Assembly: GCF_000237925.1 (NCBI RefSeq)
Contig: NC_031497.1
Span: 21,744,325-21,808,324, forward strand
Reading direction: 5' to 3'
DNA from: Schistosoma mansoni
Lineage: Eukaryota; Platyhelminthes; Trematoda; Strigeidida; Schistosomatidae
DNA: 64,000 nucleotides
Shown here: positions 1 to 12,089 of the stretch, piece by piece
Position numbering within the stretch: the first letter of the stretch is position 1
Layout: every line of letters begins with the position of its first letter
The notes under the pieces: model-generated
Database searches by the model: none
What the model was told of the DNA's origin: nothing
Seen by the model: only the letters and a program-made list of their open reading frames with translations
Position numbers and translations under genes: made by a program

Positions 1-731
1 ATAAAATGTTGATTTTATGTATATTTCACGTTATGAAGTTTATTTCTAGCAAAAACATAAATTAAAATGACTATGTCATCTGTTAAATTAAAAAAATGTG
101 TATATGTGTGTATACTATGCTTCAGAATTTTCTTCCAAGTATATTCTGATAAACTAGACCACTTGTAAGTGGCCGGATGCATTTATGAATATATTGATTT
201 TGAACTAATGGCTGTGGTAATAAAGGTTAAATAAAAATGATCAAGTTCATTGTAAATGACAAACTAACCAACTTACAGTATCGATTTCAATTAATTTGGC
301 TTTAAAAATAGATTTTATGGCATTCAGTTGGATTAAAGCACAATTCTTTCATGCACATGTACGAATGACTGACCTCGATATGGTTTTTCTCTTTGTCACC
401 AATAATACTAAGTGAGTATCATATTTAGATCGCAAATCAATTGAATTTAGGAGCTTCAACGTCTAGATTTCGACTCACTTGTCTAGATGTATATTTACCA
501 GTAAACCACAAAGTTTTAGGTTCAACCGCTTTGTAGATCAAGAGTATATAACACTGAGTAATCGGAGGCTTAGACAAAACACCATATGATTGCTTCCTCG
601 TCTACTTCAGTTATCTTAACAGATTTGTGATGAACATATCCCATCAAATTAACAATCTATCTAGATAAAGATTGAAAAAGTGACAAAAATGATTGAAGGA
701 GTTGATAAAATTCCGCAAATGACTGATATAC
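1..731. other. AT-rich intergenic sequence
   Basis: No gene, RNA or clear repeat is visible. Short reading frames here lack any recognisable motif and are typical of random AT-rich DNA. Confidence 0.5.
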
Positions 732-1035
732 TGTGGTGTGGGTTACTGATATCCACATAAGTAGTATATGGTGATGGTCGGGCATTCAATGTATTTCAGT
801 AGGAGATCAATAAGGAGAGGACGGGAAGGGCACACAATTGGTACGAAAATGCATGAACAATTATAATCGAAGACTATGGACGGATATTTGCAGAAGAAAC
901 AGTCAAATTGAGACAATTGATTGTTATTTTGCAGATTAACTTTTCACTATATGGTTCTCATATTTTAATGAGATATTCTGTAATGGTGTGCTAGAATACA
1001 TTCAATTGTCCCCATTTGTGTTCTCGCTCACTACA
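732..1035 (+). repeat. R5 interspersed repeat, copy 1
   Basis: About 304 bp, one of five well-preserved copies in the window (also near 2.7, 17.1, 19.2 and 40.6 kb). It begins TGTGGTG and ends CACTACA, so the ends form a short inverted repeat. Just inside the left end is a CTACTTAT...ATAAGTAG hairpin, changed in this copy. There is no open frame across copies. It could be a MITE-like element or a solo terminal repeat. The 4 bases ATAC flank both sides here, but that is not constant among copies. Confidence 0.7.
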
Positions 1036-1728
1036 ATACTACACGTTTAAGAAAGTCAACTTAGAAAACCAAAATGATCCATCACTTCAATTGAGTTTCT
1101 TTCAAATTAAGATCCCATTAAGTGATTTACAAATAGAATGATCCTGTTAAATCTTTTATGATGTCAACTTTAATTTACTCTCATTATTTTTAATTAGATA
1201 ACAATTTTTTGAAAGCCGTTTGAATGTTTTATTGAAACCCACCTTAGAAATAATGACGATAATAGACATGCAATAAAGTTTACATAATCTTTTGTATATT
1301 TGTCCCTGTTTGTAAACGCACGCATATAAACGACAACAAAATAGGATAAGAGTGACATAAGGCAAGAGGAAGAAAACTCCATAACCTGTCTATTCTGTAA
1401 AGAGGAAATACCATAAAAAGTTTATAAAAAAATTTTCCATGTATCATATTTATCATGTGGTAGTTTAGGTGTTCCTATGTGAAAAGGTGAACTGACTATA
1501 AGTAAATCATGAGATTAGCAAAAATTGAAATCACGCAGTCTTCTGGTCATGGTTAATTCATTCTCAGTGGTGAAAGAATGTGCATTGAATAAAAATACAC
1601 ATTATAATTGTTTTGTTTCAAGAATGTTTCAACAGTAGGTACAATGCGTTTTTTTATAGAAAATCTGATTACTAGAGTGATTACAGAGAATTCTATTAGA
1701 ACGACTTTAACAGTAAATAAACTCGCTA
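1036..1728. other. AT-rich intergenic sequence
   Basis: I see no supported gene or repeat in this stretch. Confidence 0.45.
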
Positions 1729-1876
1729 GTGAGAACCGAACCCAGGACCTTCGGTCTCACACGCGAACGGCTGTTCAGTGCTTTCAGGTTTTCAGTAGTG
1801 ATCTAGCTTTAATCGACTCATGAATTCAACTATTAAATTACCTTAATCTCCACAAAACTCCCTTTCTGATAGTAAA
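1729..1876 (+). repeat. SINE-B composite fragment
   Basis: The first ~40 bases are the tRNA-like box of SINE-B in reverse orientation (GAACCCAGGACC). They run directly into the forward SINE-B tail (CAGTGCTTTCAGG, ...AATCGACTCATGA, ...TCTCCACAAAACTCCC). The hammerhead core is absent. This is an inverted junction like those seen in many other copies. Confidence 0.7.
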
Positions 1877-2279
1877 TGAACCTTCGTTTAATCCAAAAAT
1901 AAAAATAAAAAAATAATCAGGATTCATTTGTTATGCGATACCTTTTCAGAGGTTTCCAAGTTGAACAGCGATTAGGAAATCAGTATGTACATTCTATGAA
2001 TCATGTATGACCACGTGTACAATCTAATATTATAAGCCAAAATTTGAGTGTATTAGGATAGACATGGTTCATGGGTTTGTATCAATGCAGAAAATTGTTG
2101 AAGTAACAATGTGTGTGGCATGAAAATTGGCTCAATACAATATCGTTTGACTCAGTTTAACTTAGATTTACATTCAATACAGTAAATGAGGATTAAATCA
2201 TGCATACGTGCAAATACAGATATACAAAAAAATATGAATTAAAATCAGAAGGGGTTTTGTGGATATTATAGTAATTTTA

Positions 2280-2432
2280 ATAGTTGAGATCATGAACCAA
2301 TTGAAGCTAGACCACCATAAAAAACCTGGAAGCACTTATAGGCCCTGGGTTCGAATCTCGCGAGGTGGGATCGTGGATGTGCACTGCTGAGGAGTCCCAC
2401 AATAGGACGAAACGGCCGTCCAGTGCTTATTC
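2280..2432. repeat. SINE-B inverted composite with intact hammerhead
   Basis: The left ~58 bases are the SINE-B tail on the minus strand (TTGAGATCATGAACCAATTG...CCTGGAAGCACT). At about 2338 the orientation flips and a forward tRNA-like B box (GGGTTCGAATCTCGCG), hammerhead and stem I arm follow. The flip lies next to the GCACT stem I sequence. Confidence 0.8.
2381..2426 (+). ncRNA. Hammerhead ribozyme, SINE-B type
   Basis: All core parts are visible: stem I GCACTG pairing with CAGTGC, core CTGAGGA, stem II GTCCC...GGAC, GAAA, a very short self-complementary stem III (ACGGCCGT) and the cleavage triplet GTC. This is one of the best-preserved motifs in the window and lacks the 3-nt insertion after GTC. 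Schistosome Sm-alpha repeats are known to encode active hammerheads; activity of this copy is inferred. Confidence 0.8.
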
Positions 2433-2694
2433 GAATTAACATCAATAAAATAGGGTTAGTACTATTAAAAGAATGCAAATAATTATTAATAGTTATTCAT
2501 GTGAGAATAAGTACAAAGTACTTGGTGTGATTAGAAATAACATATTTACTCGTTAGGCATGTTCAGATAGAAGTAGATAACATAACATGAAATGACCAGC
2601 CACACATGTGAACAGGAAGGTATTTATAAAATTTAAAGATGATGAGGAGGTAATCAAATTAAATTTCACAATTTATAACCTACAAATACTAGAC

Positions 2695-2996
2695 TGTAGT
2701 GTGGTCTACATATATCCATATAAGTAGTATATGGCGATGGTCAGACATAGAATGTATTTTGGCAAAAGATAGATAAGAAACGAACAGGAATGAAGCGCAG
2801 TTGGTGGGAAAATGCATGAACAATGAAATTAGAGAAGATGAACTGATATTTACAGAAGGAACAGTGAAGATTGAAACAATTGATTGTTAATTTGCAAATT
2901 AACTATTCATTGTATGGTTATCAGAATTTAGTGAGATAGTCTGTAATTTTTGCTTAAATACATTCAATTGTCCCCACTCGCGTTTTGTTCACTACA
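2695..2996 (+). repeat. R5 interspersed repeat, copy 2
   Basis: Starts TGTAGTG and ends CACTACA. Colinear with the other R5 copies through the shared blocks CAGACATAGAATGTATTTTG and GAGACAATTGATTGTTA-like sequence. Confidence 0.7.
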
Positions 2997-4179
2997 AAAC
3001 TTTGAGGTAACAAGGCAATTAAAAGATTGACTATACAATTCTATTTTCAATGTATGATTATTCATGAATATTTTAAATTATTTTTAGAATGTTACAGCTA
3101 TTTCTACTTATGAAAATCTTGCTTTTTATCTAGTCTATCCTCATCTTACCTTGTTTGTCAATTTTTAGCAACTGGAGTGAGGTCATTTATGGGATTATTG
3201 TAGATCTCTCAGAAATTTGCTGTTTTCATTAAATCCTCAGTTCTTTGTTTTGGAATTTTTAAATAACATATGATTCCACAAGTATAGGAGCATTACTTCA
3301 AAGCTTCTTCATACCTGATAAATTTTATGAATCCTCTTTTATTCAACCCTTATCAAGGCTGCTGAGCAAATATACCAGCTATGTAACAGAAATAATTTTG
3401 TATGTGTGTGTGTGTACGAGGCATTTTTAACGTTATCATCACTTTATTTGACTGACATTGTGTCACAAACATTGTCAAACAAAAACAAACAAGAATGATT
3501 TGTTTACTATTTATTGACTAAATGTAAGTACTTGATGATGATGATGATGTACAGGAAGTCCTAAATCTAGGTTTATTACAATCTGACACTCAATTGTAGT
3601 GTATATCTGAAATCAAAATAATGTGTAGCCTTTTTGGAATAACTAAATTCATTTTATATTTAGTTTGATTAATCTAAATTTTGTTTCAATATTCAATACT
3701 GTGATGACATTATTTTATTCAAAGATAATGGGATAATTCTTTTGTGAATAGCTTAGATTTAGCTTACATTCTCTACTTAATTTAGTGAATTAAATTGGTC
3801 AATATCAAGTTTATTTGAACTGTATCAACATGAAACAATTCAATTGTAAGTCGATCATGAGATTTAACATGGAAGACAAATGGAATTTTTCTATACAGTT
3901 GCTTATAGTTGACAGTAGCCCATGAATATTAACATACAAATAGAATGAAAGTTATTCATGTGAGTTGTTAATTTGGAGATCTGTCATTATTATTATTATT
4001 TGTCATAAGGTTAGTTCATGTGATCGATTACTTTTTACAGTGATGTCATTTTAGGCTAGTTGATGGCTTTCATTCTTAATTTCTTTCAATCTATCATTCA
4101 GTAGTATTTTGATATGAAATAGAGGAGAATTGAGTAAATGGTTACATATGATTTGTATATATATGGGCAATCCTTTCCA
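2997..4179. other. AT-rich intergenic sequence with microsatellites
   Basis: No gene is recognised. Contains a short (TG)n run near 3403-3415, (GAT)n near 3535-3549 and (TAT)n near 3989-4000. Confidence 0.5.
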
Positions 4180-4512
4180 CTTCTTTCCACTTGCCATTCA
4201 TCATTTTCATATCTGTTTCTATTTCCCGGCGTAATCTGTTCTTCAGCCTTCCTTTTTTCAGCTTCCCTTCCGGATTCCAAGTCAAGGGTTGCCTCGTAAT
4301 ACAGTTTGGTGATTTCCTTAATGTATGTCCTATCCACCTTCAACGTCTTTTCTTAATTTCTTCTTCAGCTGGAAGCTGATTTGTCCTCTTCCATAAAACA
4401 CTGTTGCTGATGATATCCGGCCAGTGAATGTTGACTATTTTGCGTAGACATCTGTTGATAAATACTTGTACCTTCTTGACGATGGATGTAGTAGTTCTTC
4501 AACAAAATCTAG
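4180..4512 (-). mobile_element. RTE-like LINE, old 3' fragment
   Basis: Read on the minus strand, this aligns by eye with the C-terminal region of the RTE-type polymerase seen in better copies at 14.2, 33 and 35.5 kb: the block encoding a WRTT..I-like start, then INRCLRKI, ...EEEIKK and a WNPEG-type region. It is diverged, with the frame broken. No (TAAG)n end remains. Confidence 0.65.
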
Positions 4513-4924
4513 TACTTGCTACCGAAAACCATGAATAGTACAAAACCGAAAATAAATCAGAATGTCATCTGAATACTCTAATATTTGTATAATTTATTTA
4601 TGCTGAATGTTTATCAGATATGTATAGATTAAAATAAAATGATACTTGACATTAATTATTAGATAGCTTACTGTATAAATATAAACTTACGTTAAAATAA
4701 AATTTAACCGTCAGATATAAATAATTTCCTAACTTATATAATTATTCCTTTAAAGGTAAACTCATCTCAATGGCAATAGGAAAAATCCGATTTTGTAGGT
4801 AACTTATACTCCAATCTTCTCGGTTCACGTATATCTATCAACAATAAATAGTCGAAATTGCTATATAAAGGGTTAATGAAGACCGTTGAATTTTATATAT
4901 GACATCATGGACTGATCATAGTTA

Positions 4925-5075
4925 AACAACCTTTAAGAACTAGAAAGCACTACATAGCTGTTTTGTCCTAATACGGAGCACCACAGTATTTCTCATCCAT
5001 GACCTCATCAGGAATTGAATCTTATACCTTCTGGTCTCATAATGATCACTTATTCTATAAACGACTGAGATGACA
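4925..5075 (-). repeat. Decayed SINE-B-like fragment
   Basis: Weak resemblance to the minus-strand hammerhead and tRNA-like part of SINE-B (AGCACTACATAGCTGTTTTGTCCTAATACGG in outline, then a diverged box). Assigned from gapped visual similarity only. Confidence 0.35.
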
Positions 5076-5509
5076 TGCAAACGGTTTGCATACTTCAAAC
5101 TGTTGCAGACACTACATAATCACTGGATACGAAATCAGTAGTCTCAAACCTAGGCTTTCTTCGTGAGATCTGAAAGTCCTGGATTTGATCACCGATAGCG
5201 CTGTACATGCTTATTAATCACTATAGATCTAGATCTCTTTAGACAAAAATTTACTAAAACCTTATTGATTATTACTTGCTATGAAGTTCTAAAGTTCATT
5301 TTAATTAATTATCATCACCCAAAATGATTCGTATTTTAATTTACAATCCAAAGAAAAAACTTGTTCATGTAGATTTTTCAATTTTTCCCTTTTACAATGA
5401 TTAGATGATGTTTCACATGCTTAAGAATGTTTATTTTTTCTCTCTCTCTTTCTCACATCAACCACATTTTGAAAGAACAAAATGCATACTAAATAAATCT
5501 AACCATAAA

Positions 5510-5645
5510 TAAGAACTTTCGTTTAAATTAGAGCGAATAGTTTCACAGTATTTTGGGCGCCGAGTTGATGTAAGACACATTAAAGTAGAAAGTGAATTTG
5601 AAGTAAATCCAACGTTTCACCTGGCAATCTGATCCAAGGCTTTTT
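5510..5645 (-). repeat. R7 repeat fragment
   Basis: Shares GTAAATCCAACGTTTC, GCAATCTG.TCCAAG and AGAGCGAATAGTTTCACAG with copies near 13.0, 25.5 and 51.8-52.2 kb. The family is unknown. A short frame reading SLDQ..RRNV...IRSNLDE recurs among copies, so R7 may be the end of a larger coding element. Confidence 0.6.
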
Positions 5646-6339
5646 TTCCTATTTAAATCTAAACATAATCTAATAGAATGATTAATTTATTTTTGTAAAT
5701 TATGATGAAAGTCAGACAGATACATCTAATATGACAGTTATCACTAGATAAAGTACTTTTTTTTTCTCTCTAAATGTTATCAATAAGATGAATGACCTTT
5801 TAATCAAGATCTTTCTATCTCATCTCCTTGATATATCAATTATATATTGTAATTAAATTTAAATATGAAGACTTCCAAATCTGACGATAAGCACGGAATA
5901 CAATGAACTGCCTGAATGCAACCAGACGATTTGTACTTTGCAGATGGCCTTTGCTCTTCTATCCCATACACAGCTATATTGAATTCGTTGATTTTGTCAG
6001 TATGTCGAATGAAGATTGTACTGAACCTTTGTAATACTGCTTGTCCTGTTATCCATTATCCAATTATTAATTTTATGATAAAATCAAAAGTGTTCCTTTT
6101 TTTAAAAAAAATCAAAAGAAGGAAAAGAAAACAATAACAACATAGAAACTATATTTTCCTTATAATTTACAAATAAACAAAAGTTTATTAAAAAATAAAA
6201 GAAGAATGATTACATCTTATCATGTATCGAAGTGATTCTCTTCACAATTAAGAATTCCTAAGTAAGAAGATGAGATCAAATGAATGAAAAAGGAATAATT
6301 AAAACTAAAAAAAGTATTAAAAAGAAAAGGAGGATAATT
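5646..6339. other. AT-rich intergenic sequence
   Basis: No supported gene or repeat. The 73-residue frame at 5916-6137 has no recognisable motif. Confidence 0.45.
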
Positions 6340-6590
6340 GAATGGTTGTTCGATTTCGTGGATTGGTTGAAGTTAGACATTAACACAGTTGGATGATGGC
6401 CGGCTCAGTGGTCTAGTGGTTAAGTGCTCGCGCGCGAAACTGACAGGTCCTGGGTTCGAATCCAGCGAGGCGGGATCGTGGATATGCACTGCTGAAGAGT
6501 CCCAAAATAGAATGGAACGGCCATCCAGTGCTTCCATGTTTTCCATGGTTATCTAGTTTCAATTCACTCATGATCTCAACTATATAAAAA
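6340..6590 (+). repeat. SINE-B, forward copy
   Basis: Runs from the pre-head sequence (GATTGGTTGAAGTTAGACAT) through the tRNA-like head (CTCAGTGGTCTAGTGGTTAAG; B box GGTTCGAATCC), a damaged hammerhead (stem II and GAAA altered) and the tail to CTCAACTATATAAAA. The cleavage-site region is the short form without the 3-nt insertion. Confidence 0.85.
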
Positions 6591-6901
6591 ATAATAATAA
6601 TAAACAAATTTATGTTAATGAATATTTAATGATAGGGTGGCGAAAAAGTGATGACTTGGATGTTTCTCTTTTGCTAACAGAGTTCAAATATGAAAAGGAC
6701 GGATTACTGAGCATAAGTTATTAAATGATGCTTCTCTTGAATCAAATCATATAACTGGTGAAATAATTTTGAAGCGTCTTTCCGGTAGAATCATGTGACC
6801 AAATTCACAGGATATACGGTTATTAATTTATTGATTCTTTTACATTGATCGTTCAAAATCCAAAGCAGGATAACATTCAAAGATACGTATAGAAAGCGTT
6901 T

Positions 6902-7603
6902 TCATTGGGCAACCAGTAATATAACAACAGTGGTATTTCCTCTGTCTGTCATGTATGAAGGACCTAATGGACATCGTTGCTTAAGTTCAGTGTCATAATC
7001 TAAGAGATTATACACAATAACTACAGTTTTCCTAATAGGAACATTAGTGAACAAAGAGCAAATATCAAAACCTGACATCAATTCATTGTCTTCTATGTGG
7101 ATAGCAGTGATAATGTTTTTGAATTCATTAAAAATTTTCATCCTGTATTTGATTACACTTTCATATGGATTAAGAATTTTAGCTGGGTATCTAGAAAGAC
7201 TGTAGGTTGGTCTTAGTGGGACAAATGTTTTATGTATTTTTGGTAGCTTATAAAATCTTCAAGAGTTACTGCTCTTTGAATATAGAAAAAAAATCCATAG
7301 AGATGGTCCTAATTTAGATTTTAAATTCTGTAGCATCTTGGCCGTTCTGGTTTCGATCTCATTCAAAGTGGCTCTACATTTGTTATTCACGACTTTTTCA
7401 TAAGGTTCATTATGGAGATGAACGTTGACTTTCCTTTCATAATCAGAAATATAACAACAATGGTATTTCCCCTGTCTGCCCTCATAATAATTTTTTGTTC
7501 TTATATTATTATTATACAGTTTCTGTCTGGTTGATAACACACCATCAGTTTGATTTTCTTTCCTCATTTCTATTTTATTTACTAATTCATTTATACAACT
7601 CAA
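6902..7603 (-). mobile_element. Penelope-like element, reverse transcriptase N-terminal fragment
   Basis: On the minus strand, short blocks typical of PLE reverse transcriptase are visible in order: a stretch ending in KMLQNLKSKLG, then FYKLPKIHKTFVPLRP (about 7160-7260), then MSGFDICSLFTNVPI (about 7020-7090). LPKIHK..VPLRP and D..SLFTNVP are PLE signatures. The copy is broken and lacks the catalytic and endonuclease parts. Confidence 0.75.
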
Positions 7604-7611
7604 TTTGTTGT

Positions 7612-8045
7612 GTATGCTACTTATGTCGACAAATATAAGTAGTATGTAGCACTAGTCGGAAGGGAATGATTATAAACAGAAGAGAGTGAAATGAAGAGAA
7701 GAGAGAATAAAACTGAAAGCAATAAAGATAACAACAGGAATAAAGGAACAATGAAGTTTGTAAGAGACAACTAATATATGATATGCAAATGAATTATTTA
7801 ATGTATAGTTTTCATATTTTATAACTCCACCTGTAGCTCCTCCGGTGGCTACTGCCGGTCCCAAGCCCGGGTAAAGGAGGAGGTTTGGGCATGGGGTTAG
7901 CAACCCCATCCCGTAGAAAACCAACTCGCTAAAAAAACGCTAACCAGAAAAAAATGCTTTCATATTTTATGAAGACACTCTATAATTTTGTATTAAACAA
8001 TAAACTGATCTTCCCCACCTGAGTTCTCGTTCACTTCAAACTTAT
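7612..8045 (+). repeat. R5-like variant interrupted by R6
   Basis: A diverged relative of R5 with the same layout: an ATAAGTAG hairpin near the left end and a TTCCCCACCTGAGTTCTCGTTCACT-like right end in outline. It is split at 7823-7957 by the short retroposon R6. It lies between two PLE fragments. Confidence 0.55.
7823..7957 (-). mobile_element. R6 short retroposon with target duplication
   Basis: A 135-bp GC-richer insert flanked by a perfect 13-bp duplication, TTTCATATTTTAT (7810-7822 and 7958-7970). On the minus strand it reads TTCTGGTTAGCG..., GGGATGGGGTTGCTAACCCC..., CCCGGGCTTGGGACCGG..., CTACAGGTGGAGTT. A second copy is at 13642-13772. It resembles leader-type sequences that accompany some RTE-like elements in invertebrates. 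That link is from memory and tentative. Confidence 0.7.
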
Positions 8046-8739
8046 TAGCATATTAATAGTTTGGATATATCGATTAAGTCCCATAAATGAATAGGTACAA
8101 TGAGGAAATTCTTTGCAAATAGTTCATTCTCAAGGTTTTGCAATAATAGTATACGCATATTACATTATGAGTCTATTAACCATTTTTAAGTCAATTAGAA
8201 TATTCCAACTGAGTTTGAATCAGGAAACTAACTACGTCAATTCAAGTAAACAGAGATGTTCACAGAGAATTTTTGAAAAGTAGAGTATATATGAGCATTA
8301 GGGTTAGTACAGTAAATATGAGTATCATCAACCTAATTATTAAAATAAAGTATGTAACTGAAACAAATATCAAGAATTCTGGGTAGGAAATAAAGGAAAA
8401 AGTCATTGTTATCAGTTAAGACCAAACTATGTTAATTCAGTAATAAATATTGATTAACGCTTGATAAAAGTGAGTTGGCTTACTCGCCATCTCCAATGTG
8501 CGTCATTTCTACTTCGCTCGCTGATATTTATTCATGTGCTAATAACTTTCTGGCATGCGTCATTTGTTAATAAATCTGTAGCTTCCGCTTCTCTTTGCCT
8601 TCTGATTTTATGCACCGTTAAGATTGGTATTATAACGGGTATCGAGGTGAACGATGAGCGAAGCACGGCACTACAAGATTTTGTATTTTTCTCAACACAC
8701 CTGTATGAATAGTCGATTTTGAAAATTATTTATTTGAGC
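8046..8739. other. Unassigned AT-rich sequence
   Basis: The frame at 8461-8712 has no family motif that I recognise. No host gene is supported here. Confidence 0.4.
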
Positions 8740-9960
8740 TTAGATAGTTCTTCGTCTATTGTGTCTTCGGTGAAACTCAATCCACTGGTCTATAGATTTC
8801 TCCGTTAAATTTGAAATCCACATTCATGGTGCGTTTCAGTAATAACTCTTTTAAGACATTAATTGGATGTGTAGTTTCCACTTCCTTTTCTCTAAGTTGT
8901 TCACATATGTGTCATTTAGTCTTCATGGGTGGAAATTTTATGAACAATGATGTCTCATCTAAAGACATTGTAGTTTTTTTTCGATAGTATTTGGATTTCT
9001 GATCTTGTCAGCAAATTGGATTACATCTCCAACACTATGCTTCACAAGTTTTTGTAGAGTGGTTTCAATTTAATTTTCAACCACTTAGCTATAGTATGAT
9101 AATGGAGGGTTGTGCATATCTAAAATTGGTCTCACTTGGATAACCAGTTTGTGCAATCTTTGCAGATTAGTTTCCACTGGTTTAATTATTTCTTTCAAAC
9201 CTAATGAAATTATCCGTTGGTCCCTAAGCTTCTTTAAAGATCTGGTTAGTTCAGTCTCTATCTTATTATTCAGATTTTTCCAGTTAAATAGTTTTTGAAA
9301 TTTTAATTTGTCATCTAAGATGGTATCAACTTCGTCAATATAATAATTTTTATTAGGAAGAATAACTCGTGGACCATTGTCAGGTTTTGTGAATAATAAC
9401 TTTTCATCCTTTATGAGTACGTCAATAGCTTCCTTGTGCTTCTTTGTAAGTATGGTTATGTATTTAAACTTATTGTTTCTGTACTGGTAACAACAACAAT
9501 CTATCAGATCTTATTTTAGATATGCTAGTTGTTGATCAGAATTTACAACTAAATCCATTGTCGAACTGTATATCTGTATCTATGAGGTTAGAATGATTAC
9601 GGGTATCACATAATTTCAAACTTAAGGATAATATCTCTAGTTTTCCTTTATCTAGTTCAACACTTGAGAAATCATGAAATTTGCTTTCAACTGTTCGATT
9701 TTCAAGATCTTTCAGTAATTGGATGTGTTTTTTCTCTACTCTCTATTCCGTAACTTTTTGTAACATAGTTCACAAAGGGTATTCCCGAATCACCAATTAG
9801 GTCGTCTACAGTAAATTTTCTTCAAAACATCGTCTATACCTCTTTAATATCAGAATGTAAGGCGTCAATTTGATTCAGAGAGTAACGCTTCAATGTTTCA
9901 TAAAAAGTGTTATTAAACACTAAGATAACATTGAGGAAGAATCTTTTGATGTAAAATCAG
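8740..9960 (-). mobile_element. Penelope-like element, 5' half, decayed
   Basis: Read from high to low coordinates, PLE blocks appear in order: VELDKGKLEILSL (about 9640), CDTRNHSN (about 9600), ILTKKHKEAIDVL (about 9450), FTKPDNGPRVILPNKNYY (about 9370, equivalent to the TKADKG..VV block of PLEs), then VRPILDMHNPPLSY (about 9110, the LRPI...SP block). The copy is heavily broken. It belongs to a different lineage from the fragment at 6902-7603. Confidence 0.75.
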
Positions 9961-10699
9961 AGAAATTCATTTCAATAGTAATCATTATGCATTAACGTTT
10001 GTCTTTAATGTAGGATAGCAAAACTAAAACATTCAGTTTACTGTAATAAAAAAAAAGAAAGAACGGGTACATTTTTTTTTTTCGGTTGTGTTTAAATCAG
10101 CATCAATAATTAAAATTCAAGAGAAAAAAAAGGGGTGGTGGGTAAAACAAAATTTTCACAAATTGCGGAGATTAGGTATCTCTTTTTTTTCTCCTCATAT
10201 ATTTTTCGGTTGAAAGTGTAAATAATAATTAAATTTTTTTTGTATAATTTACATGAAAAAGGAAAAGGAGAAATTAACTGTGTGGTAGAGCATAGATTAG
10301 GAGTTCTGACTAGAAAAAAAAATACAGTATCTGGATCTTTTCAATATCTAAAGGATTTTATCTCGGATCAACATAACTTGTGTAAGTTTGTAGATGATAG
10401 ACTGCAATCATATTAACAGTAAGTGAAAAATTCACCATAAACAGACTATGAGTAGAAAACTTTGATCAATAAGCATCGAATTATGATCCTAATTTAACGG
10501 TGGTCAGCTATGAGGATTGACAGTCGTTTATAAAGTTGTAGATTTGAAGTGCTAAGCAGCTTGAAATTCTGACGACTCAGTTGTACGTAGTTTTCTGATT
10601 TTCTAGATATCTTTAAAAAAGATAGAGAATTCGTCAATAAAAACCATTGAATTGAATAATAACGTAGATATAGGTTTTGTATATGTTAATAATCTGTAA

Positions 10700-10862
10700 A
10701 TCAGAGAGGGTTTTGTGGAGAATTTAGTATTCTCATAGTTGAAATCATGGGTCAATTGAAGCTAGACCACCATCGAAAACCTGGAAGCACTGCTTGAAGG
10801 CCCTTTTGTCCTATTATGGAACTCCTCAGCAGTGCGCATCCACGATCCCGCACTCGCGGGAT
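10700..10862 (-). repeat. SINE-B, minus copy
   Basis: Tail (GAGGGTTTTGTGGAG), GTCAATTGAAGCTAGACCACCATC, hammerhead region with altered stems and the start of the tRNA-like region, ending at CCCGCACTCGCGGG. Truncated before the A box. Confidence 0.8.
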
Positions 10863-11485
10863 AAAAAAAAACTAAATCAAGCTGGTGATTGGAGTTTGTA
10901 AATCTTAACCAGTTACAATTGTCGTGCTTTAGATGCCTCAGATTTTCGTACTAAGCAGCATAACGAAAATCGTCGCTTCCCATCTCACAACATTGGTGAA
11001 GAAGCGGCAAAGCACGATTTGTAATTTCATTATATAATTTGAAGTTCTCAAACAAAACTTTGAAAAAGTATTTAAAACAGGCCGGTTTTTGTATTTTTCC
11101 CTAAGGTGAAATTTTTTTTATCCCATCTTAAACGTTTTTTCCACCCTGTTTCATCCAACAAGATGACTAGTTTTTAAAAGGAGGTTGTTTGTTATTATCT
11201 TTGGTAACGCAATATAAAAAATAATAATTTCTTCAATATTAACCTTGCTCCAAACTCCGAACTTTATTATTTGACCCAGCACTAGCTACATGGTCTGTCT
11301 ATTCTAACTAACAGATGTAAGTAAATTAATTCTATAAACTTGTTTACTGAAGGGTTCGCTGACGTGGCTGAATCCTCAAGATGCCCTCGGTATGTGACAT
11401 AGAGTGTTCTTAAAGGCCAATCTTCTAAGAAAATAATGTATAAATCCATATTATTGAAAGCGAATTTCCAGACGATCCTAAAAGG
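10863..11485. other. Unassigned sequence
   Basis: Contains an imperfect inverted pair (AATTGTCGTGCTTT near 10917 and AAAGCACGATTTGTAA near 11010). No gene is recognised. Confidence 0.4.
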
Positions 11486-11610
11486 GTTGTTCATGATTTT
11501 TCAAGTGTTGAACTAGATAAAGAAAAACTAGAGTTAATATCCTTAAGTTCTAAACTATGTGATACCCGCAATCATTCGAAGTGTAAACCACAATCTGCAA
11601 GACCTCTTAC
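11486..11610 (+). mobile_element. Penelope-like element, N-terminal scrap
   Basis: Plus-strand frame with HDFSSVELDKEKLELISL followed by CDTRNHS, clearly homologous to the block at about 9590-9680 on the other strand. It has lost its surroundings. Confidence 0.65.
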
Positions 11611-11639
11611 TGTATTACTTACACCTGTTATACCTCGTG

Positions 11640-11975
11640 GAGTAGCACAGACCGCTCACCAGTATTCTCCAACCAACTCTGTACCGAACAATCTATTCCG
11701 GTTCACTCACATATTCATTCTTTTGTATCGTGATGCAGTTTGATGATTTCATCTATGTATGTCCTATTTACCTCCAGTGTATTTTCCTAATTTCTTGTTC
11801 GGTTGGAAGCTGATTTATCCTCTCACACAGTAGGCTGTTGTTGATGGTATCCAGCCAACTACTATTGATCATCTTACTTAGACAACTGTTCATGAATACC
11901 TGTACTATTTTGATAGCTGGTGTAGTAGTTCTCCAATCTTCAGCTCCACACAGCAGATTATAAGTCATCACATCC
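11640..11975 (-). mobile_element. RTE-like LINE fragment
   Basis: The minus strand encodes AEDWRTTTPAIKIVQVF, NSCLSKMI, LLCERINQLPTEQEIRK, matching the polymerase C-terminal region of the RTE copies elsewhere. The 3' part is rearranged and no (TAAG)n end is visible. Confidence 0.7.
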
Positions 11976-12089
11976 CCATTCCACCAAAGTGACAGTAGCC
12001 AAGAAATTGATAGCCGGAGTTCAAAAACTCGTCACTGAATCAAATGAAATGAATTTAATTATATCCACTCTTATGATGAAATAATTATC

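Noticed and set aside
6413-6500. Functional tRNA genes in the SINE heads
   Set aside because: A and B boxes are present, but the folds are incomplete and always followed by hammerhead and SINE tail; these are tRNA-derived SINE heads.
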